64,000 nt of DNA, from the NCBI RefSeq assembly GCF_008831285.2, contig NC_045139.1:9208204-9272203 (forward strand). The letters run 5' to 3'. Positions within the stretch are counted from its first letter, which is position 1. Each line of letters opens with the position of its first letter. The notes beneath the pieces were generated by a model, which searched no databases, was not told where the DNA came from, and was given only the letters and a program-made list of their open reading frames with translations. This document shows positions 44,141 through 55,400 of this stretch, in pieces. Source of the stretch: Nymphaea colorata. Taxonomy: Eukaryota; Streptophyta; Magnoliopsida; Nymphaeales; Nymphaeaceae. A program made the translations under genes and the position numbers.

Positions 44141-45080
44141 TCAAGTAGGCTTGAAAATGAGTGGAGCTGAGTCGAGCTTGAGCTGGGCCTTCGACTCATG
44201 AAACCTTGAGCTTCAACTCGACGCGATTGTACAACGTCAAGCTCGAGCTTGGTTCATTTAAGTTCAGCTCGTTCTCAGCAGAATCGTTGCCCGTCGTCCT
44301 CACCCATCCATTCCTCCTCCTAGCAGCCCAAAAATAATGTTTCTAAATATTATGAGGGTTTCAGAGACTCTAAGCCAGGGACTTGGATGGGAGATAGATA
44401 AAGAGAGAGAGAGTGAAAGAAGAAAGGGGAAAAGAGGAGGAACTTGTCTCATAGTGGCACCCCTAATATCAAGATCAATACTACTTTTCAATACATTACT
44501 ATAATATGCTACCCAACCCGATCGGTTGCGCTATCTATCACTTGCAGTAGCGAAGCTATTGTGTGACTGGTGAGCCACTGCCCATGCCATTCCTTGAAAT
44601 CATGTATTGTCAACTAAGCTAGACCTATGTTCAGCCACATATAGTGCCTACACCAGGCCTAAGTCAATGCCCTACAAGCACTCATCCTTCTAAACGAGAG
44701 ATCAATTAGTGCCTCTCAACCAAAATTTTCTAGCTCCGCCACTGATTACTTAGTGTGCCTGTGTGTGTGAGAGAGAAAGATAGAGATGGGTAGTACCTCG
44801 GCCGCAAGTGTCGTACGTTAATTGCTGTTCCAATGCTGCCCAGAGGAACCACCAGACCTTTGTGGAATGAAGAGAATGAGGAGAGAGAAAACACATGACA
44901 AAATGAAAAAATGGAATGGATGTTTGGTGTTAAATAGCATTTGTTGTTCGGTCTTTTCTCGAACCCAATTGAGCAGAAAATGTCAAGCTCAACTAACTCG
45001 AACTAGGCTCAACTAAAAAAACAAGCAAAGACATGATCTCGAGCTCGACCAGTTTAGCAAAACAGCCCAGCTTGAACATC
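44140..45080. mobile_element. Possible GAGCTCGAGCTCGA-type repeat interrupted by a nested MITE
   Basis: About 44150-44280 and 44945-45075 are both rich in AGCTCGAGCTY / AGCTTGARC words that recur in many plant repeats. The segment between them contains the 200-bp MITE at 44545-44744. They may be the two ends of one older element, but I could not define matching termini. Confidence 0.35.
44545..44744. mobile_element. hAT-like MITE, 200 bp
   Basis: The left end CAGTAGCGAAGCTA and the reverse complement of the right end, CAGTGGCGGAGCTA, are 14-base inverted repeats with two mismatches. The flanks ATCACTTG (44537-44544) and ATTACTTA (44745-44752) agree at six of eight bases, consistent with a decayed 8-bp target duplication. 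Non-coding interior. Confidence 0.75.
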
Positions 45081-45089
45081 TCCTTCTAC

Positions 45090-46254
45090 TCAGCCTGTAT
45101 ATTGTACTTTTCGTTCAATGTACAAATAAAAACTAATGTTAATACTATATAAAAAAATTCTTCAAAAAAGGGAAACAGATCTTTTAAGCTCAAGCCAAAG
45201 TTGAGTTGCCCCGCTTGTTGTTCAATCCTACAGACTCTTAAGCTTCCCGGAGCAACATCATGCCAAAATACCAAAATGGACGTGCAAAAACCAACAGGTT
45301 TCCTACAACTTGTAAGTTTGAGAAGAAAGAGATGCCCAAATCTGTCGCAAGGTTGAATTTTCTAACCCCTCGAATTTCGATCTATCTAAAACCAATGATC
45401 CTCATAAAACCTTCTTAAAATTTATTTCACGCATTGAATCTGGATTTTTTCAATCCCATAGATTTGAGTCTGTCGATCGACCTCTTCCATAAAGTCAATT
45501 TAAGAAAAAATAGCGAAAATCCATCCCAACTAGCTGGGATGACCTCTGCCTTCCGTGTGTGTGTGCATGCATGTATGCACGTGTGAGTTGATATATATAT
45601 ATAAAGGAATCACATAGACTCTGCTCTTTTCTGTTTCTAATCCATCTTAGTGTACAAGTTTAGGGTTTGTAAATGATAAATGACAAGAGACGCACATTTT
45701 TCCTCTTAGTAAGGACAACTCACAGGTAAGCCAAGTGCACACGACTCCGACTCCCCTTGGAGTGCATTCGATTCATTATGAGTAGGGATGCCAACTGAAC
45801 CGATTTGAATCATATATATCCTTAATTATATTCATTTTTCATATATTCACATATTTGTATTCGAATACAAATAAAGAAAAATCATATCTGAATCTGAAAT
45901 CCAAATTTTCACAATGTACAAAATGGAAGCACACTAGATATAAGAGATTTGTTTAAAAATAAATTCAATCTTGATTCATATCTGAATCCAAACAGATATT
46001 TGTGTATATCAAAACTTGAATCCAAATATAATATGATGTCATTTCTTAAATTGGAAGCCAATCAAATTTCTTAATCAGATATTATTTTTTTTTCGTGTCC
46101 GATTTTTTTCGAATAAGTTCATTTGGATATCTGATTTAAAACTGATATATTGACATCTAATTAAGGGGCCGGACTAGTTTTCTTGCTAAGTATGACAATC
46201 ACTCAGTTGCAATTCACATGTTGTCCATTGATTACGTCTTTGAGCCTCATCTTA
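45090..46254. other. Intergenic DNA with repeat-like AT-rich segment
   Basis: No gene. The stretch 45790-46150 is built of recurring 'atatctgaatc' and 'gaatccaaa' words, very like 49330-49720. The two are probably pieces of one interspersed repeat family. Confidence 0.5.
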
Positions 46255-46544
46255 GGTAGGTCTCGGCGTCGGGCCGGGCTGCCGCTGGGTACCCGGCCCG
46301 ATCGGGCCCAGGTCCCGGCTGAGAAAATCGGGTCCTGGGCCCGGCCCGTTAGCCATTATTTTTTTTTTAATTTTTTAATTTTTTAATATGTATTTTATTG
46401 TTAAAAAATAAATTTTATATTATAAATTTATTTCATAATTTAAAATTATTTTTTATTGTAAAACGAGCCAGGTCCGACCCGGGATATTGGGCCGGGCCTG
46501 GGCCCGACGGACCGACCCGAGACAGCCCGGCCTGATGCCTACCC
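46255..46544. mobile_element. MITE-like element with GGGCCGGGC-rich inverted ends, about 290 bp
   Basis: GC-rich arms surround a very AT-rich core. The left arm begins TAGGTCTCGGCGTCGGGCCG. The right arm, reverse-complemented, begins TAGGCATCAGGCCGGGC and continues with CGGGCCCAGGCCCGG words also found in the left arm. No target duplication is clear. Ends of this type recur in plant genomes. No coding capacity. Confidence 0.6.
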
Positions 46545-48536
46545 TTAAACTTAGGTGAGCGGGAGGAGTATCCCATAGCCAGGGACGGAGGGAGGGTGGG
46601 GCGCCCGGGTGAGCCCGAAATGTTTTTTTTTTATATGTAAAAAATCAAATTTTTTTAGTTTGGTCCAACCCGTCGCTTCTCTTGGCCCGACCGGCGGATG
46701 GTTTGGCCCGCCCCTGAAAAAAATCATGGCTCTCCAAGGACACTCGAACCAACTAACCATCTGCTAACCGCTCAGAAGTCCCACCAAAACCTCTTGGGGA
46801 AGGGGGATTCATGCACCCATGTAGGATGAACTTTGCAGTGGAACCCTAAAGGTTTTCAAGTCTTCTACCAACTAATGGCGCGAGATTGTGCTCCTGAAAT
46901 AAATTTCATGAGTGAAGACAGCTAAACCAAAATTCAACTAATATAAAAAAGGAAGTGCAATGATAGAAGCTTGAATTGACCATAAGAAATCGTCACTGAG
47001 GATCAGGCCCAGTGCCTAATGGGCCAGCCTCCAGGCTCCAGGCAAAGTTAAAACAGATGGGGGGCCACAATTGTATATATTAGGAAGAATTTGACATGAA
47101 CCTACCTGCTTTTGTCTTGCTTGAGCTGATGGATAGATTTCTGAATCTTCAGATAGGTCGAAAACGTCGGTGTAGATTCGACTGCTGATCACGGATTAGC
47201 TGTGGAAAAGGAAAAGTGGGAAGAATAGATGATCTGAGTTAAAACACAGTGAATATATAGTTAACCTGCAATAAGATCATAATATATAGCTAGCTAGAAG
47301 TATTAATTTGGGTGAGCACAGAGGGCTTAAGGCCTGGATTCATGGCGGAGATCAAGAGCTTAGACTGCCATGGACACCATCAACTGCAAACGGGTTACAG
47401 ACCTTTGCATGAAAATCTGGCTGTTGGATGTCACCTCCTAGCAATATTTCTAATCAATCAACACAGTCCAGCGGCCCTGCAGCAACGACGACCAGTTCAC
47501 AAGGAGTCTCTGGAGGTTGGAGATCTCTAATTGCTTGGGCTCATTCATCAGACATGCATGTTCTATTTATCAGGCTCTGTTTGTCTTAATTATTCCATTA
47601 ATGTCTAACATCCCTCTCTCCTTTTTTCTTTAATGCCGTCTTGATTGCTTGTTGGCCCACTTTCTGTTGATAAAGTGATCGCACTGTTGGTTCATGTGGC
47701 TCGCTTCTTGGTTTAAACTAATCTTTCAAAAATTATACTAATGGAACTTTGACCAAGAATTTGTATATATGAGATGGATTTTCCTATCAATTTGATTGAA
47801 GACTCATAAGATATCACTCGTTGTTTCAGTTTTTTAAACTCAAAAGACGAGTTGTCATTCACCTTTTTAAAAATAAATTTGTATGTACTGTTATTGTGAA
47901 GTATCAATAGAGTACTCATTACAAAGCTATATAGTACACTTCATATAGCTAAATGCCATACCTTAATATGCCAGACTTATGGAAATTGTCAAGAAAATCT
48001 ATTTATATTTTTAAGTCAAAAGAAGAAAAGCATCTCAATTGAGGAAACCTATTTGTTTCCTCCATTGAAGGGTATTTTAGTCTATTACAACTGGATTTTC
48101 ATTTTTTTTTTTCAATTTAATATCCATGAATCTTCTTATAATCCACAGCCCAAACAATTCCCTCCAAATGTGGCATATGAGGGTCTGATAGCTACCCATG
48201 TGTGTGTATGTGTGTGTGTATATATATACTACTTAAAACATGCTTACTGCCAATATCATCGGATGGCTATATCTTTAAAGCTGTACCCAAATGTAACATG
48301 AATTACCACTAAAAACACCGTAAACTATCACTAGACGATAAATTGTTAACAGTATTTCTATTGCATGGCATCCAGCAACCTCTGACAGCTAGCTGATTGC
48401 CATTTTTGTTACCGAAGTTATCTTTTTATTTTGTGTCTCTAAAAAACCATTGCAAAACTATGTAGTTGTTACTGAAAACCGTGACCAAACAACTAACCCT
48501 TGCAAACACACTTTTTCCAACGACTTTTAGCGGCAG

Positions 48537-48538
<2 letters not shown>

Positions 48539-48573
<35 letters not shown>
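48539..48573. repeat. (AT)n microsatellite
   Basis: About 35 bases of AT dinucleotide. Confidence 0.95.
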
Positions 48574-48574
<1 letters not shown>

Positions 48575-51293
48575 CCGTGCCTTTATTTGAAGTGAGATTA
48601 AAGTTTATGTGTTTCAGGTACAGGCAAACGTGTGGACAATTTGAAATGCAAACATAGTTCGAATACGTGTGGAGAATTTGAAATGCAAACATAGTTCAAA
48701 TTTCCAACATGGATGATGGGAAGGAGGGCAATATTCTATTTTATTCCAACGACATTGCATTTTTGCATATAAAGGAGAAACCGTCTCTTGTTCCTATCAT
48801 CTCCAGGAACAGTAACATTTTACTGTTACCGTGGATGTGCGTCTCAGTTTTTTTCAACCACATAAAGTTTCTTTTCTTCTTTCTTTTTCTCTTCGCCGTG
48901 TTGCCTCTTTTCAGATGATTCCTAAATTGAAAGGAGTGGCCGTGTTTTCTTAACAGGGGCCATGACCTGAATCCTTTCCACAACTAAAATGGCTAAAAGA
49001 TTGTACGTTAATTGTTTCTTTGCCCATTTCTCCAAGATGTACCTCTTCTTCTTCACCTAATTGTGCAGGACTATTGTAAGCTTTACAAATTTTAGAATGA
49101 TGTAATTATCTGCGTCTTACTTATCTTCATACTTGATAACTTTTTTTATATCCCTTAAATTTAAGCATAAACAGCACATCTTTGCTCCCAAAGTTTAAAA
49201 CGTCTGGACTATTTATACATTTTTCTGAGATCAGGAGACTCTTACGAGAAAATGGTTTTCAACTTATAATTAATTGACATCTTCCTCGTTTGCCTTCAAA
49301 TAGCTTATCCTCGTAAAAACTTCACTAGGAATGTGAATGGATCGATCGGGGTCGGATATCCGACCTAATTGTTCAAAAAATTTGCATTTTATATTTAAAA
49401 ACAAAAGAAACTGGCATCTGCTTAAGAAATCGGATCGAATTTGAATTTACCAAATGTCATATAATTGGATTTGGATTCAGTTTTACATAACTGACTGAAT
49501 TCAGATTCAGATATAGATTTGGACTGACATTTGGATAAATATCCGATTTCCATTATCCATACATTTTAGTAGTCACTAAGATAGCATACGGATTCCGTTT
49601 ATGTGCAATTTACAAGTTGGACACGGGTTCAGATATGAAAATAAAAAACGGATTTGTGTGATTCAGATATGGATTGAATTTTTCTTCACTTACATTATCC
49701 AAAAATTTTGGGTGAGCCGGATAATAATCCCACTGCCCGGGTGAAGGCCGAAGCTTCCCTCCTTTCTCTCAATCCCTCAGGGTCTAAGACTGTTTTCGAT
49801 GCCTTAGGTACATATGAGTTCATGAATTGATGCTATAGGAGTTCAAAATGAAAACTGACTGCTTATCAGCCCTCACCTCGTGAGTTGTGTGCGCTAAACC
49901 CCACAAGGATTTGTATTCAAATTCGAATATATAAATATCTAATAAATCGAATATGATAAATGATACATCCAATCCCAATAATCCGATCTATCTGTTGATA
50001 TGCATAGCCTTCATCCTTAAAACTAGTTGGGGAGTGAAGGATGCGCTTATTAACTGGCCTGCTTCTAAACAAGGGGATTCTTGAAAATGAAACCTTACTT
50101 TGTGATGAGGAAAAGATATGAAAACATGTCATAATAAAAAAATATATTACAATATATATCAGCATTACGTAGTATCATTGACTGGTGGATGGACGCTGAA
50201 GTTCCGTAAAGGTGCTACAAAAGAGAAGCAAAAGGTTCAAATTAAATTATGGAACGAAAGAAAAAGCAGGAAAGAAAGTGACAAGCAACACATCCAAACA
50301 GGCATTGCCGTCACCTTATTAGACAAAAAAACTTGGCTGGCCATGTCCTGTGATGCCCAGCTTTTAATGAACAATGCTACAAAAGAAAAGCGATGCTCAT
50401 CTAAAGAAGCATGTCGATCATTATTGGACGCTGAGGAGAACACTGTGGCCATTCTTTTTTTATTTTGGGTTCTTTTCTGCAACTGTGTCCTTGCCATTTG
50501 GGTCATTCGATCTGTTCTTCTAATGAGCAATATTAAAATTAATTATACTTTAGATTTTCCATATCATGTTCCAAAAAAAGTTCATGCATGTCATTTATCC
50601 AAAAAGCTTTATAAAAATTGTTCTATATATGCATCATATTTTCATGTTTGGCCTAAGAAATCTAATAGATTTAGATGATTGACACCCTGCTGTAAGGCTA
50701 CAAGATCTGTTAAAAACAACATACATAATGCTACAAAATGTTGGAAGATTTAGGAATATAAAAGTGAGAGACATGATTGACTGTCTCAAACATAAATACC
50801 TTAAACAAAAAATCCGAAGAAGAATGAATCAGCAGCATGGTGTTTCAATGAATAAACTAATCAACTTGAAAAGAAATAATTCTTTTATTTTCTTTTTTGG
50901 GAAAGGAGCGAAAGGAGCAAGGTGCAGTTGCATACCCTGCGCTCACATGCAACGAATAGCACCCGCATAGTGTTAAGGGCCATGTGAAAGGCTCATGTAC
51001 ACAGATAGAAAGTCGGTCGCAATTTGTAGCAGAAGTCATGTGCAGCCAAAGGGAAAGTGCCAACTTATCATGTGCAAAGAGAAGAAAGGATGACGTTTAT
51101 GGTTTTATCGGTTTGAAGTTTTCGTAGAGATAGAATTGCAGAGGACTAGTGGGAGTCGTGAGTCTACTTCTTCTTTTCAGTAAAGATATGCAGGTGGGCA
51201 TGGAAGCCCAAATAATTGAGTCCTTCAAATTGACCCATCATCGGTAAACAGTGAGCTACAATGAATTACTCCAATATACAAGTTGGGGACACA

Positions 51294-51295
<2 letters not shown>

Positions 51296-51343
<48 letters not shown>
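51296..51343. repeat. (AT)n microsatellite
   Basis: About 48 bases of AT dinucleotide. Confidence 0.97.
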
Positions 51344-51345
<2 letters not shown>

Positions 51346-53870
51346 ATGTTGGTACTATGTAATTGGAGCTCATTCATATTATTCTTATATCACCCACCAG
51401 TTTTAGTAGCTTTCTTAAATAAAAATTAATTGCGAATGAGGCTTCATGCATAGTTCAGGAATTATAGGGTCTGAACAAGCTGTCCTACTCTCCTTCTCGA
51501 TGTTGGTTAGCTGATGTCTGTTGCTCTCTTGTTCCATTCGAGGTTCCGTCTCCTGCTGACATTCTTATTTCTGATTGTCATCTTCCAACATATATAGACG
51601 TGATAACGATAATATAGATAAAGAAAAAGCAATGAAAGATTTGTCACTGTAAGATCAGGCCAGCCAACTTCACTGATTTTTCTTTGATAATGACGGAATG
51701 CATTTTCTTTTCACATTGGCAGACTGATCAGACGCACCAAATTAAGCTGGACCTTTGCAAAGCAACATTAATACACCAAAAAATGAGGCTAAATAGACAT
51801 ATTTCCATCTCAAAAACAAGGTGAAACAACATTTAGAAAGAAGATGGCACTTCTCAAGCCTATTTACGGCCATTAAGCTGGATATTTTGGTGAAACTTAT
51901 ATAGTTCATGATATCTGGAAATTGTTCAAGTTAAAAATTTGGGAAACTTCCATACTTCTTAATTCACAAGTGAGATGATGATGATGATGGTGATGATGAT
52001 TATATCTAGCTGAAACGATACGATAGGGACAACAATAAGAAGACATGTATCATATCTGACCAGCATGGACTCGGATTGTCCAGACGCTCTTATCATATCA
52101 TAGGAGCTGTCTAGGCAACTGGCGGTCCAACCACAAAAGATAAAGCCGCTTCTGTTTTCTCTGCAACCAACACCCATTTCTCTTTAGATCTCTCTCCCTC
52201 TCAAGGGCACCATTTATGATTATCTGGATCAGTAAGACTCACCAGAGTCTACAGTTTCAGACCCTACTCGATCGAATTTGAAGGATCCAATCAGGTTTTA
52301 TGCACGGTCCTGAAGCAGCTTTAGACCCCTTAAGCAGGGAGAAGGGAAAATGGCTTCGGCTTCTTCGAGGCCTCGACCCGTTTCTAGGATGATAGATTGT
52401 GGACCCAACTGTGGGAGCAAGGGGTCCAGTTGGGAACTTCAGGAGGTCACCAGCAGTCAGTTCAACTCATCTTCGGCCGGGGTCACTCTCAAGCATTGTC
52501 CTGGGCCCAATTGCCCCTCTCCTGTGACCAGCCCTTGGTACCACATAAGCTGTTCGCTTTCACAATAATTATCACAAAATTATGGCCACAGTTCTAATCA
52601 CTTCAACCAGTTAAATCTACAAATATAACTTGGCTTAAGGAGCTTTGATCAAACTTATATACAATACCAGCGTTAGGTCAATAATCAAAGTTATATACAA
52701 GATCAGAGTTTGGTGATGGAGCCGACAGGTTTTTGGTTTGCATTACTTGCAAACAAACTAGTTAAAGTGCAATCAGAAGGCAATAGAATAAAAGTATCAA
52801 GACAAAAATGTTCATATAGCTTGAAGATATAGTTTAATTTCGAAGATCCCATTTATGTAATGCAGTTGAATTTTCTATGGAAGTACTACAAGTTATTTAA
52901 AATTGCTGGACGACCCTCAAACGATCCAACTTCTGCAAATTTTAATTGGGGAGGTCCAACAGAAGCATATGACACGATTTCCAAGCACGCCGGAGGAAAC
53001 AGAAAAAGGTACAGGGGCATTTTTGATAATGAAAGTTACAGGTGGATGGCCCGCGGCCTAAGCAAAGCACATGATTGGCCGGCAAAAGGTGGTAGGAGGG
53101 GACATTGTCATGTGGAATGGTGGCCTTCGCCCTTCGCCTGTGATGATGAGACACGTGTCCACTCTACCGCTTTCATGGATCACTGTCCCTCAACCTTTGA
53201 CTGTTTTGCCCCTCACAGACATTCCGGCTTACAATTGATTCTTAAACGAGTTGATAATAAACAAATAAGAGATGATATCTTATCTCTTCGTAGATGATTT
53301 TAAGACAAGAATTAGAAGTCTCTCTCTCTCTCCTTGTCATTGCTATGAAAGCAATTCAAGTAATATTTTCATTTTCACTTTATTTTCAAGCTCACCCTGT
53401 AAAGGTAGCTTTTTACCTGATTCCGATGCCATAGCAGGCTGTCGAGCACCATAAGATCGGATCTAAGGATTGACTGCTTCCAACTTGTTCTTAATAAATT
53501 GACGCTTGAGTACATCTGTTACCTTCGTAAATAAAGTAAACATGGGGTACCCAACATGAATATGAACAATTCTATTCTACCACAAATGTTGTTAGATAGT
53601 TAAAATTTAAAAATTTACTGTTAAAAAAACAGTTATATTCCAGCCGTGTAATAAGAAAGACTTATTGTTCCTGTGAATTTTCAAAATCTAGTCATCCATC
53701 AACATTGATTTTTCTTAATTTAACTTACAATTTTAAAAGGAAAGGGATTCTTTGAATTCAACATTCTTTGTCCCGATTTTTGACATTGAATTTCATACAT
53801 TGTTAGCAACAGTGTGAGAAAAGCAATGAAATGATCCCACCAAAGACGGGAAGTAGGCTGTATGCGTGGC

Positions 53871-54104
53871 CGACTGGCCACGTGTCAAGCACCAATTGGT
53901 CGAAGCGGGCCCCAGCCACCGGCTTCCCATCTGTCATGCACGGGGACCAGGGAAGGATGAGACGTGGATGGCGAAAAAGGCGTCGGCCTCCACGTCAGCT
54001 CCGGCGTCGTCTACCTGCAACCCTGGCCCACCCACGAGCCTCTTTCAACTCTCCGCGGGCCCCGCCCCTCCGCCCGACCATTCCGCTACTGCCACGTGTA
54101 CGGC
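53871..54104 (+). promoter_or_regulatory. Promoter with G-box/ABRE-like sites upstream of the acidic-protein gene
   Basis: GGCCACGTGTC near 53876 and TGCCACGTGTAC near 54092 contain the CACGTG G-box with ABRE-type flanks. CCACGTCAG near 53990 and a palindromic GACACGTGTC near 53151 add to the cluster. bZIP (ABF/GBF-type) factors bind such sites, so ABA or stress control is a reasonable inference, not shown. Confidence 0.6.
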
Positions 54105-54263
54105 CGGCAAAAGTAAGATGGTTGGCACGATGAAGCAAACAAAAAAGGACCTCAAGCTGCGATTTTCTTTTTTTTCAAAAAAAAAAATTTATAATATTGA
54201 AAAAAATAATTTCCAGTGACACCCGCCAAGGGACGATGTCGGCCAGATTCCTCGACGGCTCTG

Positions 54264-54272
54264 TATAAATAG
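54264..54272 (+). promoter_or_regulatory. TATA box of the acidic-protein gene
   Basis: TATAAATAG, a strong plant TATA box, lies about 158 bases before the start codon. The transcript would have a C/T-rich leader of roughly 125 nt. Confidence 0.8.
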
Positions 54273-54421
54273 CCGTCGCCCCTTCTCACCTTCACTCACT
54301 CACTCGCATAAACCCTCTCGATCTCAAGCCACCTCCCCTTCCTCCAAACTCTCCATCTTCATTCACCCTTTCCGGGAGATCAGACTCGTCCACTCTGTTC
54401 TTTTCCTCCACAGTCATCACC

Positions 54422-55400
54422 ATGGCCAGCGTCGAGGTAAGAAGTCCTATGGCTGCCCAGTATTTCAATTTATATATGAACCTTATACTGCGTTTATATA
54501 AGATGATCGGGGTGCATTTGTTTCATCTCTCTCGTATCCTTCGCAATGTTTCACAAACACATGCTCATATTAGCAAGTGTTTGATTCTTGGTATCTTTCA
54601 GCGTTGATGTGGACACTAGTTTGCACAAATACGTAGTGAGATAAGAGGTTGGTGTGGTGACTTCTGCTCATTAGGAATGAATTTCCAAGAATATGCAATG
54701 ATCCTTGCAAAACCAGTAATGAAATCTCTAATACTATCTTCTCCCACCCATTTAGTTAGTTTAGACATTGTTTTCATTACGAAAACAACACAGATACTTG
54801 ATCAAAACCAGGTTTACAACATGGTTTAACATAATCGAATATATGTATGTATGTATACAATGTTGTCTGAACTGTTAAATGATCAAGGGTCGAGATCAAG
54901 ATGTATGAGTCATGTACCCAATGAGATTTTGAACGTTTTTGCAGGTTGCTCCAGCATCTGTCGAGGTAAGCACAACTGCAGAACAAGTGAGCGAGCAGAC
55001 CACCGTAGTGGAGGAGAAACAAGCACCACCAGAACCAGTCTCCGAGGAGACCCCTGCCGCCGAGCCAACGCCAGAGGCCCCAGTGGTGGAGGAGAAGCAG
55101 GAGGCAGTGGTGGAGGCGGAAGTGAAGGTGGAGGAGGAAGCAGCGCAGCCGGTGGAGGTTGTGGAGGCGAAGGAAGAAGAGGCCACGGCGGAGCCCCCAG
55201 CAGCTGAGGAGAAGAAGGAGGAGGTTGTTGAAGAGAAGGAGGAAGCAGCAGCGGTAGAGGCAGAGGCGGAGACTAAGGTGGTGGAGGAAGAGGTGGCGGA
55301 GGTACCTGCTCCTGTTGCTCAGGAGCCAGAGGCACCACCAGCCACAGAGGTGGTGCAGGAGACCGTCGTCGCTGCAGAGGAGACCGCTGTTGCTGAGTAG
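54422..55400 (+). CDS. Acidic Glu/Val/Ala-rich, probably disordered protein
   Basis: Two exons: 54422-54436 (Met-Ala-Ser-Val-Glu) and 54945-55400, giving 156 residues. The family is not firmly recognised. Apart from the first few residues the protein is almost wholly Glu, Val, Ala, Pro, Thr and Lys in repeated VVEEK, EAPVVEEK and EEKKEEVVEEK blocks. There is no Trp, Cys, transmembrane segment or signal peptide, so I expect an unfolded, strongly anionic, soluble protein. Such proteins in plants include stress-related and cation-binding or cytoskeleton-associated types, but no function is assigned. A strong TATA box and G-box/ABRE-like sites suggest a regulated, well-expressed gene. Exon 2 begins by repeating the exon 1 motif (Ala-Ser-Val-Glu-Val), and there too GAG is followed by GTAAGC, a potential alternative donor at 54967. 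Confidence 0.85.

Larger units (their letters stand above)
46545..53140. other. Long intergenic region with microsatellites, no supported gene
   Basis: Contains a short GC-rich repeat-like piece (46580-46720), the repeat-like block 49330-49720 and microsatellites listed separately. The longest open frame (186 codons at 50118-50678, plus strand) has no recognisable domain, is Lys/Asn/Ile-rich like the background, and lacks a promoter or splice context that I could support. Confidence 0.55.

Noticed and set aside
46724-46790. tRNA-like B-box sequence (minus strand GGTTCGAGTGTCC) suggesting a SINE
   Set aside because: No convincing cloverleaf or A-box spacing; the box is imperfect and no 3' tail or target duplication was found.
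47312-47530. 72-codon open frame starting MSTEGLRPGF
   Set aside because: No domain or gene structure could be supported around it.
50118-50678. 186-codon open frame on the plus strand
   Set aside because: No recognisable domain, codon use and composition like the AT-rich background, an antisense frame of similar quality (50237-50530), and no supported promoter or splice context.
52350-52568. 72-codon open frame starting MASASSRP
   Set aside because: Short, no known motif, and no identifiable promoter or splice partners; treated as chance.
52860-53297. 145-codon open frame upstream of the acidic-protein gene
   Set aside because: No recognisable domain and an overlapping antisense frame. 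It lies in what looks like distal promoter DNA with a CACGTG palindrome.
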